Shown one piece after another: positions 26,354-40,600 of a stretch of 64,000 nt of DNA. The position numbers were made by a program, and so were the translations under genes. Numbering within the stretch: position 1 is the first letter of the stretch; the number at the start of each line of letters is the position of its first letter. A model generated the notes under the pieces. It had not been told where the DNA came from, made no database searches, and saw only the letters and a program-made list of their open reading frames with translations. Where the stretch lies: positions 3,417,856 to 3,481,855 of the forward strand of contig ML133365.1 of NCBI GenBank assembly GCA_003864495.1, read 5' to 3'. Source of the DNA: Nemopilema nomurai (Eukaryota > Cnidaria > Scyphozoa > Rhizostomeae > Rhizostomatidae).

Positions 26354-27955
26354 TCCCTGTTTTTTCTGCGTTGAATATTTTATTTGATAAGTTCATTTTT
26401 ACATAAGATGATTGAAAAATCCATTTTTATAGAAAACAAAGCCACAATAGTGGTGCTTTGTGGGACTACATTTCATTGCCACTTTCAAGATTTTTCACAA
26501 AGAGAAAGGTGAGCTCCACAGAGTACAGTATAAAGGCAAGAAAGAGAGCAAATGACCTTAAAAGAGAAGCCTGCTCGACTTCTTCAACTTTGCTAAATAC
26601 AAAAAATGGAGTCAGATCTTTCTTAGACAGAAATTCTGTTCTTCCAGCTCTAGAAATGTACTTCTGAAATGTCTAGAAATGAAATTAAATCTTGCTCTTC
26701 ATCCCTCAACTAACAGTGTTTCTTTGTAAAAACCTGCCCTACTATTTTCTTAGATCCCAATAAATTATCGAGAAAGCAATATGCAATACAAAAGAACGAC
26801 AAGTAGAAGAGCATGGCTATAATTTCGTGGTGATGTAAATTAGGAGCAAAAGCTGCGAATGAAACGACAGCAGTTACAATATCCACCACTGAATCTTGCG
26901 TCCTTCAACCTTTCCTTTCAGAAACTGATGAAAAGCCCACAAGCCTATTAACAGTTACCGAATCCTGTTTATATAGGTTTTAGAATCCACTTTTTATTAA
27001 TGCAGCACTGCCAACCAACGCTTCTATTCCGTGACAGGCTGCCCTACAAAAAGAATTAGCAGATTTCGATCAACTTTTCTGCGCCTACTTCATTTCTAAA
27101 ACTAAAAAGACCTTCGACCTCGATGGGATAAAAAACGTTTGCAATGCTTGTAGATCGTTTTGTAAACGAGAATGGAGTTTTAGGACTACGTTGAAATGAA
27201 TAAGATGGAATCGAGGCCAGCACCAAGAAGAATTTACTCCCACTGTTAGAAACCATTTTCAAAAGAAAGGAAAATCTTTTACCAGAAATCAGGGTTCAGA
27301 TTCACTGGTTCAGAATCTTAGAGTCGGAGTAAACAACTTCTGTTGAGCGCATGGGAACACTTGAACTTACAACAAAGGAGCTTGTGGTGAAAAACAAACT
27401 TGATGGAGTAATGGACCACCGCTGCAAGAGAATTATTCTTGATCTCCTTATCAAAGATTTCCTGAGCGTTTATGAAGCTGACGAAACATATCAAACCAAA
27501 GGAGGAACAAGTGATTAAAGCCCCAGTGTTAATGCGAATATGAAGAGCTAAATTACGGTGTTTCCGATTAGTAATACCTAGGAATCGATTACCAAGGTGC
27601 CAAGCAGAGCCATAAAAGTAGACGAGTTGAGAAAGTATTTGGTAAGAATTCGTTGGTCAGAATCTTTCTCGAGATTCAAAGGCAGAAAACCAGACAAGGA
27701 ACTTGAGTCACGGCCCTGCGATGAAGCGATGAGGTAACGAACGCCCCCTTGACCCTGCCGACCAGACTGCATACGTTACAACATTTCAATCCTGTCTCTC
27801 CCTACTCCTCTTCTGCTATTGCTCGTTGCCCAGAAGTTCTCTGCGCCTCTCTGCGCCCATTGATTAGTCCACTTCCTCTGCACTTTTCTGCTGATCCAGC
27901 TTTGCACCTAATTCCTCGCATCTCTCATTCTTAATAACTTTCCCATTTTGTCCAC

Positions 27956-27957
<2 letters not shown>

Positions 27958-28007
<50 letters not shown>

Positions 28008-28015
28008 CTCTCTCT
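27958..28015 (+). repeat. (TC)n dinucleotide microsatellite
   Basis: About 58 bases of TC repeats with one G interruption near 28005, followed directly by TATATATTTA. Such polypyrimidine tracts often expand or contract. No transcript or exon is visible beside it. Confidence 0.9.
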
Positions 28016-31000
28016 ATATATTTAAGAGCACATCTCATCATGTGCTTCATTCCGTCAATATCTCTCCTAACTTATGCCTATCCTTTGTATCTCTATGTCC
28101 CTTTTGGCAACAAAGATGTTGAAAGTTCTTTGTAAGAGCAAGACGCTGTACCGCTATGTAAACACACAAAGCCTGTAATGTGGAATGGTACTCTCGTATG
28201 GAATTATTTCAGGCAGCGCTCTTCAGTTAGATATTTTATTGTATCTATTGAGCGACAAAGAATTCCGGTCCCTTCCAAAACCTAATTTGAGGCCTTTTCT
28301 CCCATTACTCGCAAGAAAGATTTTCAAAGAGTTGGCAAATGATGTGACATTATTCTAGCTCTATCGATCCAGTGAGACTAAAAGTTCGTCAAAGATCTAA
28401 TTTAAGATACAAAATGGAGAACACAGAGCAACCAAACATCATTTTAATTGAATGTAGGAATAAAGTTAATTTGTGAATGGTTCTGAAGCTGAAATCCTCA
28501 ATGGTCTTCAGCGTAATTCTTTTATGCTAACAGGGTTACATTTCATGGCAAACCGATCCACGGGTGTTTCAAAATAGATCGAAATTTGAGCAGTGAGGGA
28601 TCTTGGCTTATAACAGACTCACAAACGTGGGCTCAGCATTTGGATTCCGTACACGCGCAAAGATGAAGCAAATCTTGAGACTTCTCTCAACTATATTTCA
28701 ATCAAACCAGCTTCAGCTTTGTATGCAGTGATATTCTCCATGTATGCTACTTGCAAAGATAATTCCCTCTGTCAACTTTCAAAGGTCTTTGAAGCCCAGC
28801 ACCCTTAACCACTTTGATGCAGCTATAAAACGCTCAAAAGAGTCATTAACTAGGTGAGCATGTCAAGGTCCATTCATTCCACTTCAGTTGCTTCTTCAAT
28901 CTGCACATTTCTGCATTTATAAGAAGCAAAATGGTACCAACCAGTACTTTTGTACAAAAATGAAAGGCAAGTCAACCTAAATTATTTTTTCATTAGAAGA
29001 GAGAGCAATAGAGCCTGCACCCTTGAAATAAAAAATTGGTTTCCAATTTGGTTTAGGAAAAAATCCCTGATAAAATTCAGGGCAGCACTTATAGGCTTGA
29101 AATTATCTTGAAGAATATCTGTGGACACAGGCATTAGTCATAACGCTCTATTAGATGTCCATGTTCCACCAATAAGAGGTGCAAGCCGAAAGAACGTATG
29201 ATTTACCGATTGCTGCATTTTTGTATTTTGGTTATAGGACAGAGCCCTCTAAACATAATGAAATAGTACGTGCATAATCAATATATTGCAGCCATACGCT
29301 TGGCTTCAAATAGAGTTTGAGTTTAGCACGGAATTAGAACTAGGGTCTTTTTGGGTGTGACAATGTATAAGAAAGCTTTACTGGCAACAGTCAATTAGAG
29401 TAGCAGTTTGTTTGTCAAAGACAGAGGGAATAGTAGGCTGGTGAATTGCTAATCTGGGATTATTGAATGAAGAGAGATTCAAAGTACAACTGACCCAAGA
29501 AACAGCAGACCTACACGCATCGCCACGCAAGGCGCACACGCCTTTGGAACCTCCATTCCTAGCCAACACAAAGATTAACAACACAAAGCCATTTTTAAAA
29601 CAAACAAATAAATCTCCGTTAATATTCTTAACATCAAGCTCACGTGTTATCGAGTTAACATTTACAGCCAGTATTCTCAAAGCCACAGTGACCTAGCAAT
29701 GATACATTTAAACTCCAATTGGCGATGCCACACGCTTTTTGAATTTTATCCCGTAAATTTGATAGATTGAATTTTGACCTCATCTAGATGCCAGAAACAA
29801 ATTAAAGTTTAGTGGAATCATTTTCATCAACGATATAGGTGGCCAGCCGGGTCACAGTCTACATTCATGAGGTGGGTTTAGAATCAATTCGGTTGAAATC
29901 AAGAATAAATAAGATTTATTTAGAAATATAAATAATCTAATGAGAATTATTGATTCCCACCTAAACAGATCTTTGAATTGTAAGGCCACTAATAAGACCT
30001 ATTTGTTTACATTTTCCCAGACTATTATTTGCTAAATCTACTTTTCCTGACTGGAGGGTAGGCCTACTATTAATAGACATGTCCTGCTTTTAGTCTTAGT
30101 CAGGCAGCTTATCTTCCACAAACATAAATACATCGTTTGTCATAGGAAGACAGGTTCAGGTCAACTCGAGCAAATTTCACTGGGAAAAGCTAGGAAGAAA
30201 GTGGCTTTGTCTAGTGCAGTTACTATAGCAACATGAAATTTATCAAAAAAGTTGGCGAGCCGCACCTTTTAGGGAAAATCTTGTACACCTCTCAAATTAG
30301 TAATGAGCATTCATCAAATGAGAAGATGCTTAACTTGTTAAGCAATGCAAAGGAATTTTTAAAGCAATAACACGGGGCACGTTGGCACGTGGCGTCTATT
30401 GAGGTAGTTGTTGTTGCATAGATGGAGTGTCTACTGAGGGAAGATTTGCCAAAACCTCTAGCTACGCAATTGGGCAGAAAATAAGGACTGTATTGTCAAG
30501 TGGAAGCGCGAAGGAAACAGCTGACGAGCACATAAGGTGGTGAGCTCACAGTTATGTTAAAGACTTGTCATAAGCATGCAACAGTAATAAATTCAACAGC
30601 AGCTGGCAGGCCAACGCATTGACACTTGTGCCGGTTCCCCTTTGCTCTCAACTCACCATGGCGTGAAGAATATTTCAGACTCGAATTTCTATACACAGAT
30701 TAATAATGACGACTATATTTCAGGGTTGATTTCAATAGAAAGCTTATGGGCCTTGACACTAGAGCGTGGCTAAGCATGAGCAAGAAAGACGATTCGTGAA
30801 GAACCGCAGGCAGGAACACGGCGGGGCGCCAGCGAAGAGACTGCTTTATCTGGAAAAGGCAGGAATCAAGTATCTTCTCTAAAGTGAGTTCGACCAACTA
30901 TGGTTCAACCGATGCGTCAGCGAAAAAACATCGATTGACTTGGGCCACCTCACCCTATTTGCTGAAAAAACTGCTTGCTTTTATAGCCTCTGATACCTTT

Positions 31001-31627
31001 CTACATATGGGCATTGATACTAAGGCGACTTCTAGGAAAAGTATATGCACAGCTTAAGGAAGAAAGTGGAAACTAGACCATTAGGAAAAGCTAAATCAGT
31101 AAACGTGTCGCATATCGCTGAAAGCAAGCAATTAGGTCAACTTTGCAAAAAAAGTGGCAATCCTTCAAGCACCCTTTTAGATATAAGATCAGCTAAAATA
31201 AAGTAAGAACGGAAGCGAGTCTTTTTAATTGCTATCACGATGCTTTACACAATATCAACAAATAAAACATTCTATGATGTTAATCAACGCAAGAGATAAG
31301 ATTATTGTTAGCCTTCTTTGTCATTTACACATTTTTCAGCTTTGGTAGAAAGGTCATCGATGCATAGAATGGAATACAAAGCTCTTTAGCTATCCGTTTC
31401 TAGATATCTGATTTCTTATGTGTTTATGGTTACTAGGAAAAAGGATAACTGCTAACAAAGGAAACCGAATTGAAAAGGGAGCAGTTCACTGCTGAGGTAG
31501 CCACAGAAATAATACCCTTTCGGACAAAATAGTAGCTAATTTATGGAAAATTTACATTAGCGAAAAAGTCGATTGCGAATAACAAAACTGAGAAAATGAA
31601 TGTCTATTAACAAGAAATACTTGAGTT

Positions 31628-34600
31628 TCACTTTTTACTTGGTGCAATTATACCTTCAAGCTGGGTCTAGAAAAAGAAAATTTTGTTGGTACACACAAAA
31701 TGGCAAAATGATATTAATCAGGGAAAGATTTAATGAGAACTGAACACTTTTTGAAAGAAATATAGAAGGTGATGTACTCTTGGATGAAATAGATCGTGCT
31801 GAAAATGCAGTAAAGACAAGGTTTGTCATTTCTGCTGTGTTTGCAGATTACCGGTTTCTCTTGTATCGTTGAATACAATGTTTACAAACTCAGAGATAAG
31901 TTCTCAGGCGACTTAAAAACATTATGCCAATGTGACGTCATTGCAATAGCGTGCTTGCGCGATTCACCACAAGCATCTTACTTTTAATCTTTTTGTATCC
32001 AGATGTAGTTAAGGGGTTTTACGAAATATTATCTTTTGATTTGACCAGCATTCAAAATATTCAAAAAAGTCAAGTTTTGTGTTTTTCTCAAATCTAACTA
32101 AATTTTGAAGAAAGGACAGTTGTGCCCTTCTTTTTCATTATTCCAGCGAAAAATTGTTGCAGCGGACAAGAAGAATTAAATGATCGTTTACCTTGAGTTG
32201 TTGATTGGTCCTCTTCAAGAACTGAATCTCTTCTGCATGCTTTTTCTCCTCGATTGCGCGTCTCTCAGCCTCTCTTTTCTCTATAGCCTCGCATTTGGCT
32301 TTGAGCTCATTCACTTGACGCTCCAAATCCCGTTTGTCATCCTCCAGCTCTTGAATCTATTGACGGAAAAATAATTGAAATTTTGAGTCTAATTTAGTAA
32401 ATTTCTCAATGACTGTAGAAATTAAATTTTCCAGCCGCAAAATTAGGGGTCAGATAATAATTATGAGGATGGAAAGACGTTTGTAGGATTCATCACTTGT
32501 TTGTAGGATTCTTCCTTATCTCATTTAACAATTTATTTCTAAAATCACCTCAAATTGTCAGTATGAAACATCAGTTACATAATTGCATTTATGAATACAG
32601 AAAACAGATAATCAGAATTGCCACGTATAAATAAATCTTTGAGAATGAAAGGATCTGTTACGAATAATATTACAAAAACCCTTTTGGGCAAATACCTTTT
32701 TCTCCATATCAGACTTCCCTTGCTCTGCCTGCAAAGCCTTTCGCATGCCAAATGCAACACTGTTATTAAACAATAAATTTATTAATCATTAAAGAGAACA
32801 TTTCTGTGAAACTGGGACCTATACACAGGACAATTTGCCGTGAAATATTGTCAAGCACAAGGGTACCGCTAAAATGTTAGGGCACTGCATTTTAAACAGA
32901 AAACATTCATCTGAAAGGGACATTACCTGCTTTCATAGAGAGTCTGGTAGGCAGCAATAGTCATCCGTATTTCATCTCTCACGCGCAGCAACAACAGCCC
33001 TCTCTCTGCGCAGTTGATTGTAACTTGTCTGATCAGCTCATCTAAAAGGTAGTGAATTTGTCAGCGAATTTAACGACTTCATGCTTATAATTCAAAAACC
33101 AGGAAAACTACCACTATCTATGTAACTTTAGTGTTGGGGACCACACTTTCGAAAGAAATAAACAGCAACAGAAATAATTTGATGAAAACAATAAAGGAAC
33201 GAGAAGAGCGAGTGACACAGATGGCTGACTTGTCAACCTTGCCAATAAGAAGGAAGGAGCACAAACCGAAGCATTGGGAGTAGAGCTCTCTTCTGACCGG
33301 GCAGATGCCAGTTTCCCTTGCCTGTCGCTGCTGCAGACGCATATCAAGTTGCTCCTGCAAAGAGGTCGAATTTGCAAGCACGCAGAACTGCAAACAACTG
33401 GGCGTCACTGTAAATTGCCATTACCGTACTTGGCAAGGCAGATTGCCTCAAAGTGACGTCACCAAGCAATCTCACACATGGCAAACAAACACATTTAGAC
33501 GCAAAATGCAAAATCAGCATTTCATCAATGAAGCTTCCCTGTTTAGCATGAATACAGTTTTAATGATATATGAAACGTTAAACAAAATTGGTAAATAGAT
33601 TCAAGCATCAAACGAAAGTAAGTATGGTCGATTAAATATAATCCTGATTAAAGAAGAAAAATTTGGAATGATGGAGATTGATTGCGGGTGTGACCGTTAC
33701 CTGAAGGTTGACGACATCGAGCCTCGTTGCCGGGGTGCTAGATACCTGCTGGATCCACAATTGTCCATTTTCGGTCCACTCCCTGAAATGGAGATTGCAA
33801 CCAGTGTACAACTGTAAACATTTTAACAACACCTTGATCAGGGTGAGTTTGAGATTAGCAAGAAAAAATGCGCTATGATAATGATATTTCCTTTTGAAGA
33901 AAGGTTCCACTTATCAGTGTCCAGCAGAAAAGTTTAGTCAGTCTGTGAACCGCAATTAAAGAGCCGGCTGAGGCGGTGAAGTGTGTTGAATTCGCATTTG
34001 TGACAAGAAGAGAAGAATTATGAGCTAGAATAGTTAAAACGATATATGGCCACGGAAATCAAACGAAATGTAGCTACTGATTAATGGGGTAATTTGTGAT
34101 ATTACTCACCTTGGTGGAAGAATGGCGTTCAAGATTTCTTCAGTTTGGTTTTTGTTTAAGTCTGAAGACATTGGCGGGAGCTTTCCAGTGCGCGGAGCTG
34201 GTGGAACGGGACTCGTCGAGCCTCCATTGGCACTGGAGTTTGTAGGCTGACTTGCCTTGAGTGGCCTCGCCTGTAGAATAAAGAGGGAAATACTTACTAT
34301 CAATCGAGACCAGAAATCCTTAGTTTCATACGCTGCATTTGTGTACAAAATAAGCGAGTCGAGTGTTGTGAAGGGCACAGGAGAGTTTAAAGATGGCTAA
34401 ACGAATTCCCGGTTGCCTATCGTCGAATGGTTTGGGGATAATGATGGATTAGCAGAGGATACTTGGCGAAAATCAAACAGTTCTGACAGACCACGACGCA
34501 GAGCAACTTCGAACAGACAGTGTACCAACAAATCGAGTAAGCAGATGGCATAGACACACTGTTTCCAAATATCAACATACCACGACGACTCTGCCTTTAG

Positions 34601-37600
34601 CCACAAACATGGGTAAAACACAACGAGAAACTCACGCGGACATAACAGTCTACGAAATAGTAGATCACCTAAGCCTGTTCTGGCAAGTAATAATGATGCA
34701 GCATTAACATTTAAAAGGCTAATCTTGTAATACTTAGCGCTCTAAAGCTTCAGGCCGATTGCACAGGCTTCCGCCAATACCAAGAGCTACTTCAGTGACC
34801 AAAAACGCAACGAAGAACAACGATTAAAATGAAGAATACATGTGATATTAGTGTAAACATTGCCTAGATCTGTCCAAAGGCGACGAGAAACCAATTTAAA
34901 ATGTACTGTGACTGCAGGTAGGCACCTCTTTCAGAAGAAGATCCAGCGAGAGTGAGTTGTCTAAAATCATCGCTTGCGATTTGAAGTGTCAAGCCCGCAA
35001 ACTGACTTGCTTTCAATATGGCGTTGTTCTTCATTTAATATTAATGATGCTTCTATAGAAACATATGCTGTTATTGTAGAGTGTAACAGGAAAGAGTGCA
35101 AAGGATCGGGCTCTGTTTTCTGCTGAGAAACTGAAATTCACAGGCCATGAAACGCATCTCTCTCTTCGTATCGAGAACGCTAAATACCCGCTTGTCAAAA
35201 TTACCTAACAAGGACCAAGAACAAGTAGCCTATCATGCTATACACACATGCGAGCTGCCACTTTACAAAATGCAGTGGTTGCTGCATAGGGAATTATCAA
35301 CAGGGACTATGACTGGAGGAGAGTTCTCTGAAACATATCACTGAAATTATTGAGACTTCTTAAATCTGGCAGTAGGAATGTCTCATTTCAACTTGTATGT
35401 TGTTTTATTGTGGAAACTCCTCCTAACGAGCGCTTATTAATAAATATGGTTTGGACAGTAAAATGCTTTTCTGAAACGGAGTGAATTAACTGGAGGTGTA
35501 ACATCACTAAATCTTTCAAATCGGTGCAAAACTAATAAGCATTTTACCAATGGCAACTAAAGTGTTGATATGGCATAGCGCGTTTAACTTGTTAGGCATA
35601 AATACTTCAGTCATAAAAATCCTTTGAACAGCCATTTGCTTCATTTGCAATGTTGGAGTGGTTCTTGCACAAAGGTAATGCAAACATTAAAAAATAGTCA
35701 ACCGTTTTCTATGTCATGCAAAAATTGTAAGAGTGCCAGACGAAGAAATGCTCTACGTATGCAAGAACGAGGTCTCCTATATTTCTTGCCGTTGTGAAGC
35801 TTTGTACCACAAACATTTTTAAGGACTCTGCTGATTCCAAATATCAATTGAAAAGTTTTGGTGGTTGATCCTGGTGACACGTGGTGAAGGCTTTCTGAAA
35901 GATCTTATATGCTGACAAACCAATGCCGTCTTTTACGTCATGAGCGAAGCCATTTGTTGGGAAGCGAAAACTAAGCTGGGAAATTCTCATCATCAAATTA
36001 TCTCTACGAGGGAGACAAAGAGCCACTGTGTGGGCACCCTAGGGCAAAATTAACAAGCTTAATTCGACACAAATTACTTTGAGAGCAACATTGATTCGAC
36101 TAAAAACTATTTTCAAATATCAATCTCAGGTAAAATAAGCAGATTCAAATGCTCTCGAATCGCAAAGGCGGGGACACCTTAGACCATAAATAGATGACAG
36201 GAGATTTAAGTTCCAGAAAACGAAGATTTAGCAGTTTTGAATTCAAGCTATTTAAAACTTTGCTTTTAAATGCCCTAATCGCATTAGAAGAAAATTTGAC
36301 CCAAACCTGAATTAGCGACCTCTTTCTTGATTTGTTGTTAAACAAAAAACGGCTACCACAATTAACTTTGCGTATTGTGAATTTTCATAATTCTAACAAT
36401 TCGGTCTACAAACACGAGCCTTGTAGTCACAATTTTGGTTAGTCAGGCAACAAATTTCAGTAAGCATGATTTCGACATAATCTCTTAACACAAACAAGTG
36501 CAGGACATAATCTGCTGCGTAATTAGCAACGCGTAAGCAATTCCAGGTCTAATCGTAAATGATAAACAATGAACTTGATGCTCCAATCGGCGGTATGTCT
36601 CAGCCGATTACACAATGGGGCTTGGATTAAAGCCATATCAAGGTTTTGCATCAAGTATAGGCTAGCCTCTGTGCCTAAAGACAGCACACGAGGCAGCTGC
36701 GAGGGTTAACTGTGGAGGAGTGTTTCTTTTAGTGATCACATGAGCATGGAATCACTTTGGCAAGATTCTCGTGTATAAGCAAACCATCGGGGGGAATGGT
36801 CAGCGAACACCCATTTGCTATGGCTATTTAAAGGGAATTCAATAACTAGGCACACGAGTAGCAGACGTGCTTACAGCCATCGCTCTGGATGTCTATGCTA
36901 GCATTTCTAGTTTGCAGTTGTCATGTTTTCTCAATATCTCATACAGAAGCAGACAGAACTGTCTTTGTGAACTCTTTGTCACCGAACTCCACCAGGAGAA
37001 CGCTTTACAACTTCGCTCAGAAGAAAAATTGTTAGAAATTAAAAATATAAGAAGAATGAGAAGCAACGCTTTTTGTAAGCAAAAGAATGAGGTCAGGGGT
37101 GAAGATTGGAGCAGGTGAAACGCACATTCGTGTGTCTTCCCACCTGCGATGCTACTCAGTGGAGAAGCGATTATCGATAGTTTGTGGGAGAAATCCCCGG
37201 AACATGCTCGCACTTTTCTAACCAAAGAAACATGTTCAGCGTAGGAATACTCGGTTTTCCCTGAATTTGAGCTGGTGGCGAAAGAGGGTCGCAAAGTGCA
37301 GGTACTGATTACCAATCATTTCCACGTTGCAGATTATCACGTTCAGTGCGTCAGTAGAACTCGAATTAGAGAGTGAAAAATGATGCAACCAGGTTTAGAA
37401 GGAGAAGCGCTGCCTCAAGAGACATTGCAGATGAGTAGCTAATCATTACTCTCATTTTTTGAATTAATTTGTCTTTTACTTCGAAAGGAGTGGTTCACCC
37501 CTTAGGCTAAGTCAGTGCCTAAGTCCAGGCAGTATGTCAGTGCCTGTGCCTTACTGAAGTAGTGTGCTCAGTGGAATGATGAATTCTGACGACTTAGAAA

Positions 37601-40600
37601 AATCTTAAACAAGAACATTGAAGAAAACTAGCTTGAGACTGTCGATCTTCATGCGTATGAATCAGTTGAGAATCAATATGAACAAGCACAAGACTTGCTT
37701 CCTCTTGCATCAACATCGAAGCCTGATTCGATCAGAATGAGATTATCTCAATGAATGAAATGTCATTATTCAGGACTGGAACGCTTTTTGGCGCAAGTGG
37801 TGGCATCGAAGGCAGGTTTAGCCCCTTTCGAATGCGAAGTTTTCATTTTTGGATATCGAGATAAACATAATTCCTATATACAAGAGTAATGAGGAAAAAT
37901 CTGATGTCTTAACACATAACAAATAGCACAGTTTTAAAGGAGGGAATCGGTGGAGTGGGTAGAAGACTCAGCGAGGGAGTTGTGCAAGGGAGTTGCCAAT
38001 GATTGCAAGAGCGTTATCTTTGGTAGAGACAATGGGACAATAAGAGAGGCAAATTGAAACCTAGTGGTGACGAACAATTATTGAAAATTGCTTATGCATT
38101 TGCAAACATGATATTGAAAAGATGCAACGGGACTGTGATTCTTTTTTAGTTCTTTAGAAAGCCAATCTCTCTAAAATCTAGAAGAAAACAAACTTCTATG
38201 TACAGCTAGCATTTAAACGCAAAACAAAAAGATACATACATGTTGCCAGAACATATCGAATGAGCCTAACGACATTTCTTGAGCCTATCCAAAACCTCGC
38301 CCCAGTAAATAATTACTGTGAGAAAAGATATGACGACGCACGATCAGGTGCTTGCTTGGTGGATATAAGCGAAACAGCGTCAAGCGAATCTCACGGTTTG
38401 GACACCAGTGCAGAAAACATTAAGAACAACCACAAACCCGAGCTTAGGAAGACGAAGCACAGAGAGTGAAAAAACATCACCTGTCCTTACCAAGGTACTT
38501 ACGGTTGTGTCAGACGAGGAACTGCTTTGGAGACAGAACAATAAAGGTAACAGAGGAGAAATTACGATTGATGAGGATGCAATTAAGGTATCTGCATCGC
38601 GTGTTGGTAAGTGGTACGAGACGGTTCCAAGCCAAAGCTCGCAGATCTAGAAGACTGTGAGACAACTAAATGTGCTCGAATAATGAAAGGTGAATAAAAC
38701 AGACTGAGGGAACAAGCAACAACAAATCTGTAAGTAGTAGCCTGTCCAGGTAATTGGAATAATAGATTTACTACTTGTCGAAACCAAATAAATATGAAGT
38801 CACGCAGATAAAGCTGAACTGTGGGTAGTTAGAGAAAAAAGAATGACATTAAAAAGAGAGATAAAGAACTATAGATACAAGCTATGGAAACTAGAAGCCA
38901 TTGGAAAATGAAAGAAAGAAACTTCGTGTCTTGTAAAGCTTTTGCTGAATAGTCTGAAGCAAATCTGGAAGGGCAGGTGTTCAAGCTAATTATGGAGAGT
39001 GGCTAATTGCGAACTATTTCCAGAAAATGCTGGTAACATGGGTTGACAGACGGTAATAGAAATCCAAAAAAGGACGCGACTGTACGTATTCCAATCCACA
39101 TGAATGAGTTTAAAATCCGATTAGCATTTTTAGAGCCAAATGCAGCTGCTTTGCCACTAATAGTCATGTTTCTAATTGAAAACCAACACACGTTTGGAGC
39201 AATGGGCATAATTCGCAGCTTTGGCGGGTGAGAGAGTTCACACAATGCCAAGTTAGGAAAGCAACAAGTCTAGACGACTTGTTCACGGGCAAGGAGGTCG
39301 GATGGAAAGTGAGACAAGCTGGCAATCGCCTTTCTTGACTTCATCAGCCAGGTTGAAACATTGAAAATACGAGGAGACACCTGAAACTAGATGACTTCAA
39401 CAAAGGGCATGCCTACCGGTCCATTGCGATTTGTCAAATCGGTTTTTGGCACCCTAAAATAATGCAAGCCAAATGAAAGTAACGGCTCCAAGTAGCTTAT
39501 TAGAAAAATGGATTGTGCCATGAGGATGTGAAAGATTCAAGCAGTATAAACTCTTACTTCAAAGATACTTGTTTAAAAACTGTAGGGATGAACTCACATA
39601 GGAAAATTCAACAAAAAGGCTTTCATTGATCACCATAGCGAAAACCAAGACGACCAAATGACAGGTAAAGGGTTGAATTCAAACAGCACAGTAGCACAGG
39701 ACAGATTTGTTGAAGAGGGTTGTATTAAATGAAAGGAGGTATTGCAAATAAATTGTTTGATTTTTTTGGAGGAGGTATTGCAAGTTGCCTGAGTGTGTTG
39801 AGCAGTGATAAAAAACATGGCACCAGACATTTCCTGGACTTGGAAACTTTCAGGGGTGAAGGTAAACTGCACAACATTTAGAACAGCATATCCAACACTC
39901 TCAACAATTGATGTGAGAAATCTCTGAAATTTTAATTCTTTGGCCCAGACTGAAATTATGCATTATAAACAAAAACATTAGGAGGCTTCAACATACAAGG
40001 GACCAACTGTTAAGGCCGCAAAACATAGCCACTATACTAGATCCTTATTTGATACTATGTTACATGTGAGAAAATATTTGTCTGAACAGTCTATTCAGAG
40101 TGTTGCATGCCTCAAACTCATTCTATAGCACTTGAAATAAATTGCCTATCAGTTCTATCAACAAATCTTTAATCAGTCTTATAATATTGACACTATGATT
40201 ATCTTTGAAATTAATGAATATCATTGGCCAAACTGGGGCAGACAAAACAAATAAATATGGTGTGCTTCTTATTTAAAGCTTGTAATTAAGACATTTTTTT
40301 TTCTAAAGACTACAGAAAGTAGCAACAGGGATTTGTTCTGTATTGCTGGTCAAAGAAAATAAGACCATATTTTTACAGATAATAGTAAATTTATCGCTTA
40401 CATGAAGAGCCAAAAGCAAGTCATCAAAAATGAGCTCTTAGGGAAAAACAAAACCTGTTAATAATTTGGGATAAAACCTTCACAGTTATAATGCCTTTTC
40501 TCTTTTCATCTTCCCCAGTTGCCTGAATAGATAGTCTTTCACTTATCATGGAACTGAAAAATCATATTGTTCCCTTTTAATTTCAACTTTATCCCACAAG

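Larger units (their letters stand above)
9029..31627. other. 22.6-kb gene-free interval between the GDF-like gene and DNALI1
   Basis: No exon of a recognisable protein, no rRNA and no intact tRNA was found on either strand. The interval contains simple repeats, small hairpins, short tandem duplications and the SINE-like relic listed separately. The longest open frame is 9172-9666 on the minus strand (164 codons counted from a TTG), which has no recognisable domain. The interval begins just upstream of the 5' end of the growth-factor gene and ends at the 3' end of DNALI1, so it could carry regulatory DNA for the ligand; that is inference only. Confidence 0.6.

Noticed and set aside
32180..32374. 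Plus-strand open frame rich in Leu and Cys
   Set aside because: It is the antisense shadow of the DNALI1 coiled-coil exon (32192-32356).
34270..34378. Frame running upstream of DNALI1 exon 2 (MPFTTLDSL...)
   Set aside because: A true first exon with the family's N-terminus lies at 42306-42386 and joins in phase 0 at 34270, so the upstream frame is intron.
36893..37315. 140-codon minus-strand frame in DNALI1 intron 1
   Set aside because: No recognisable domain and an overlapping plus-strand frame of similar quality; treated as chance.
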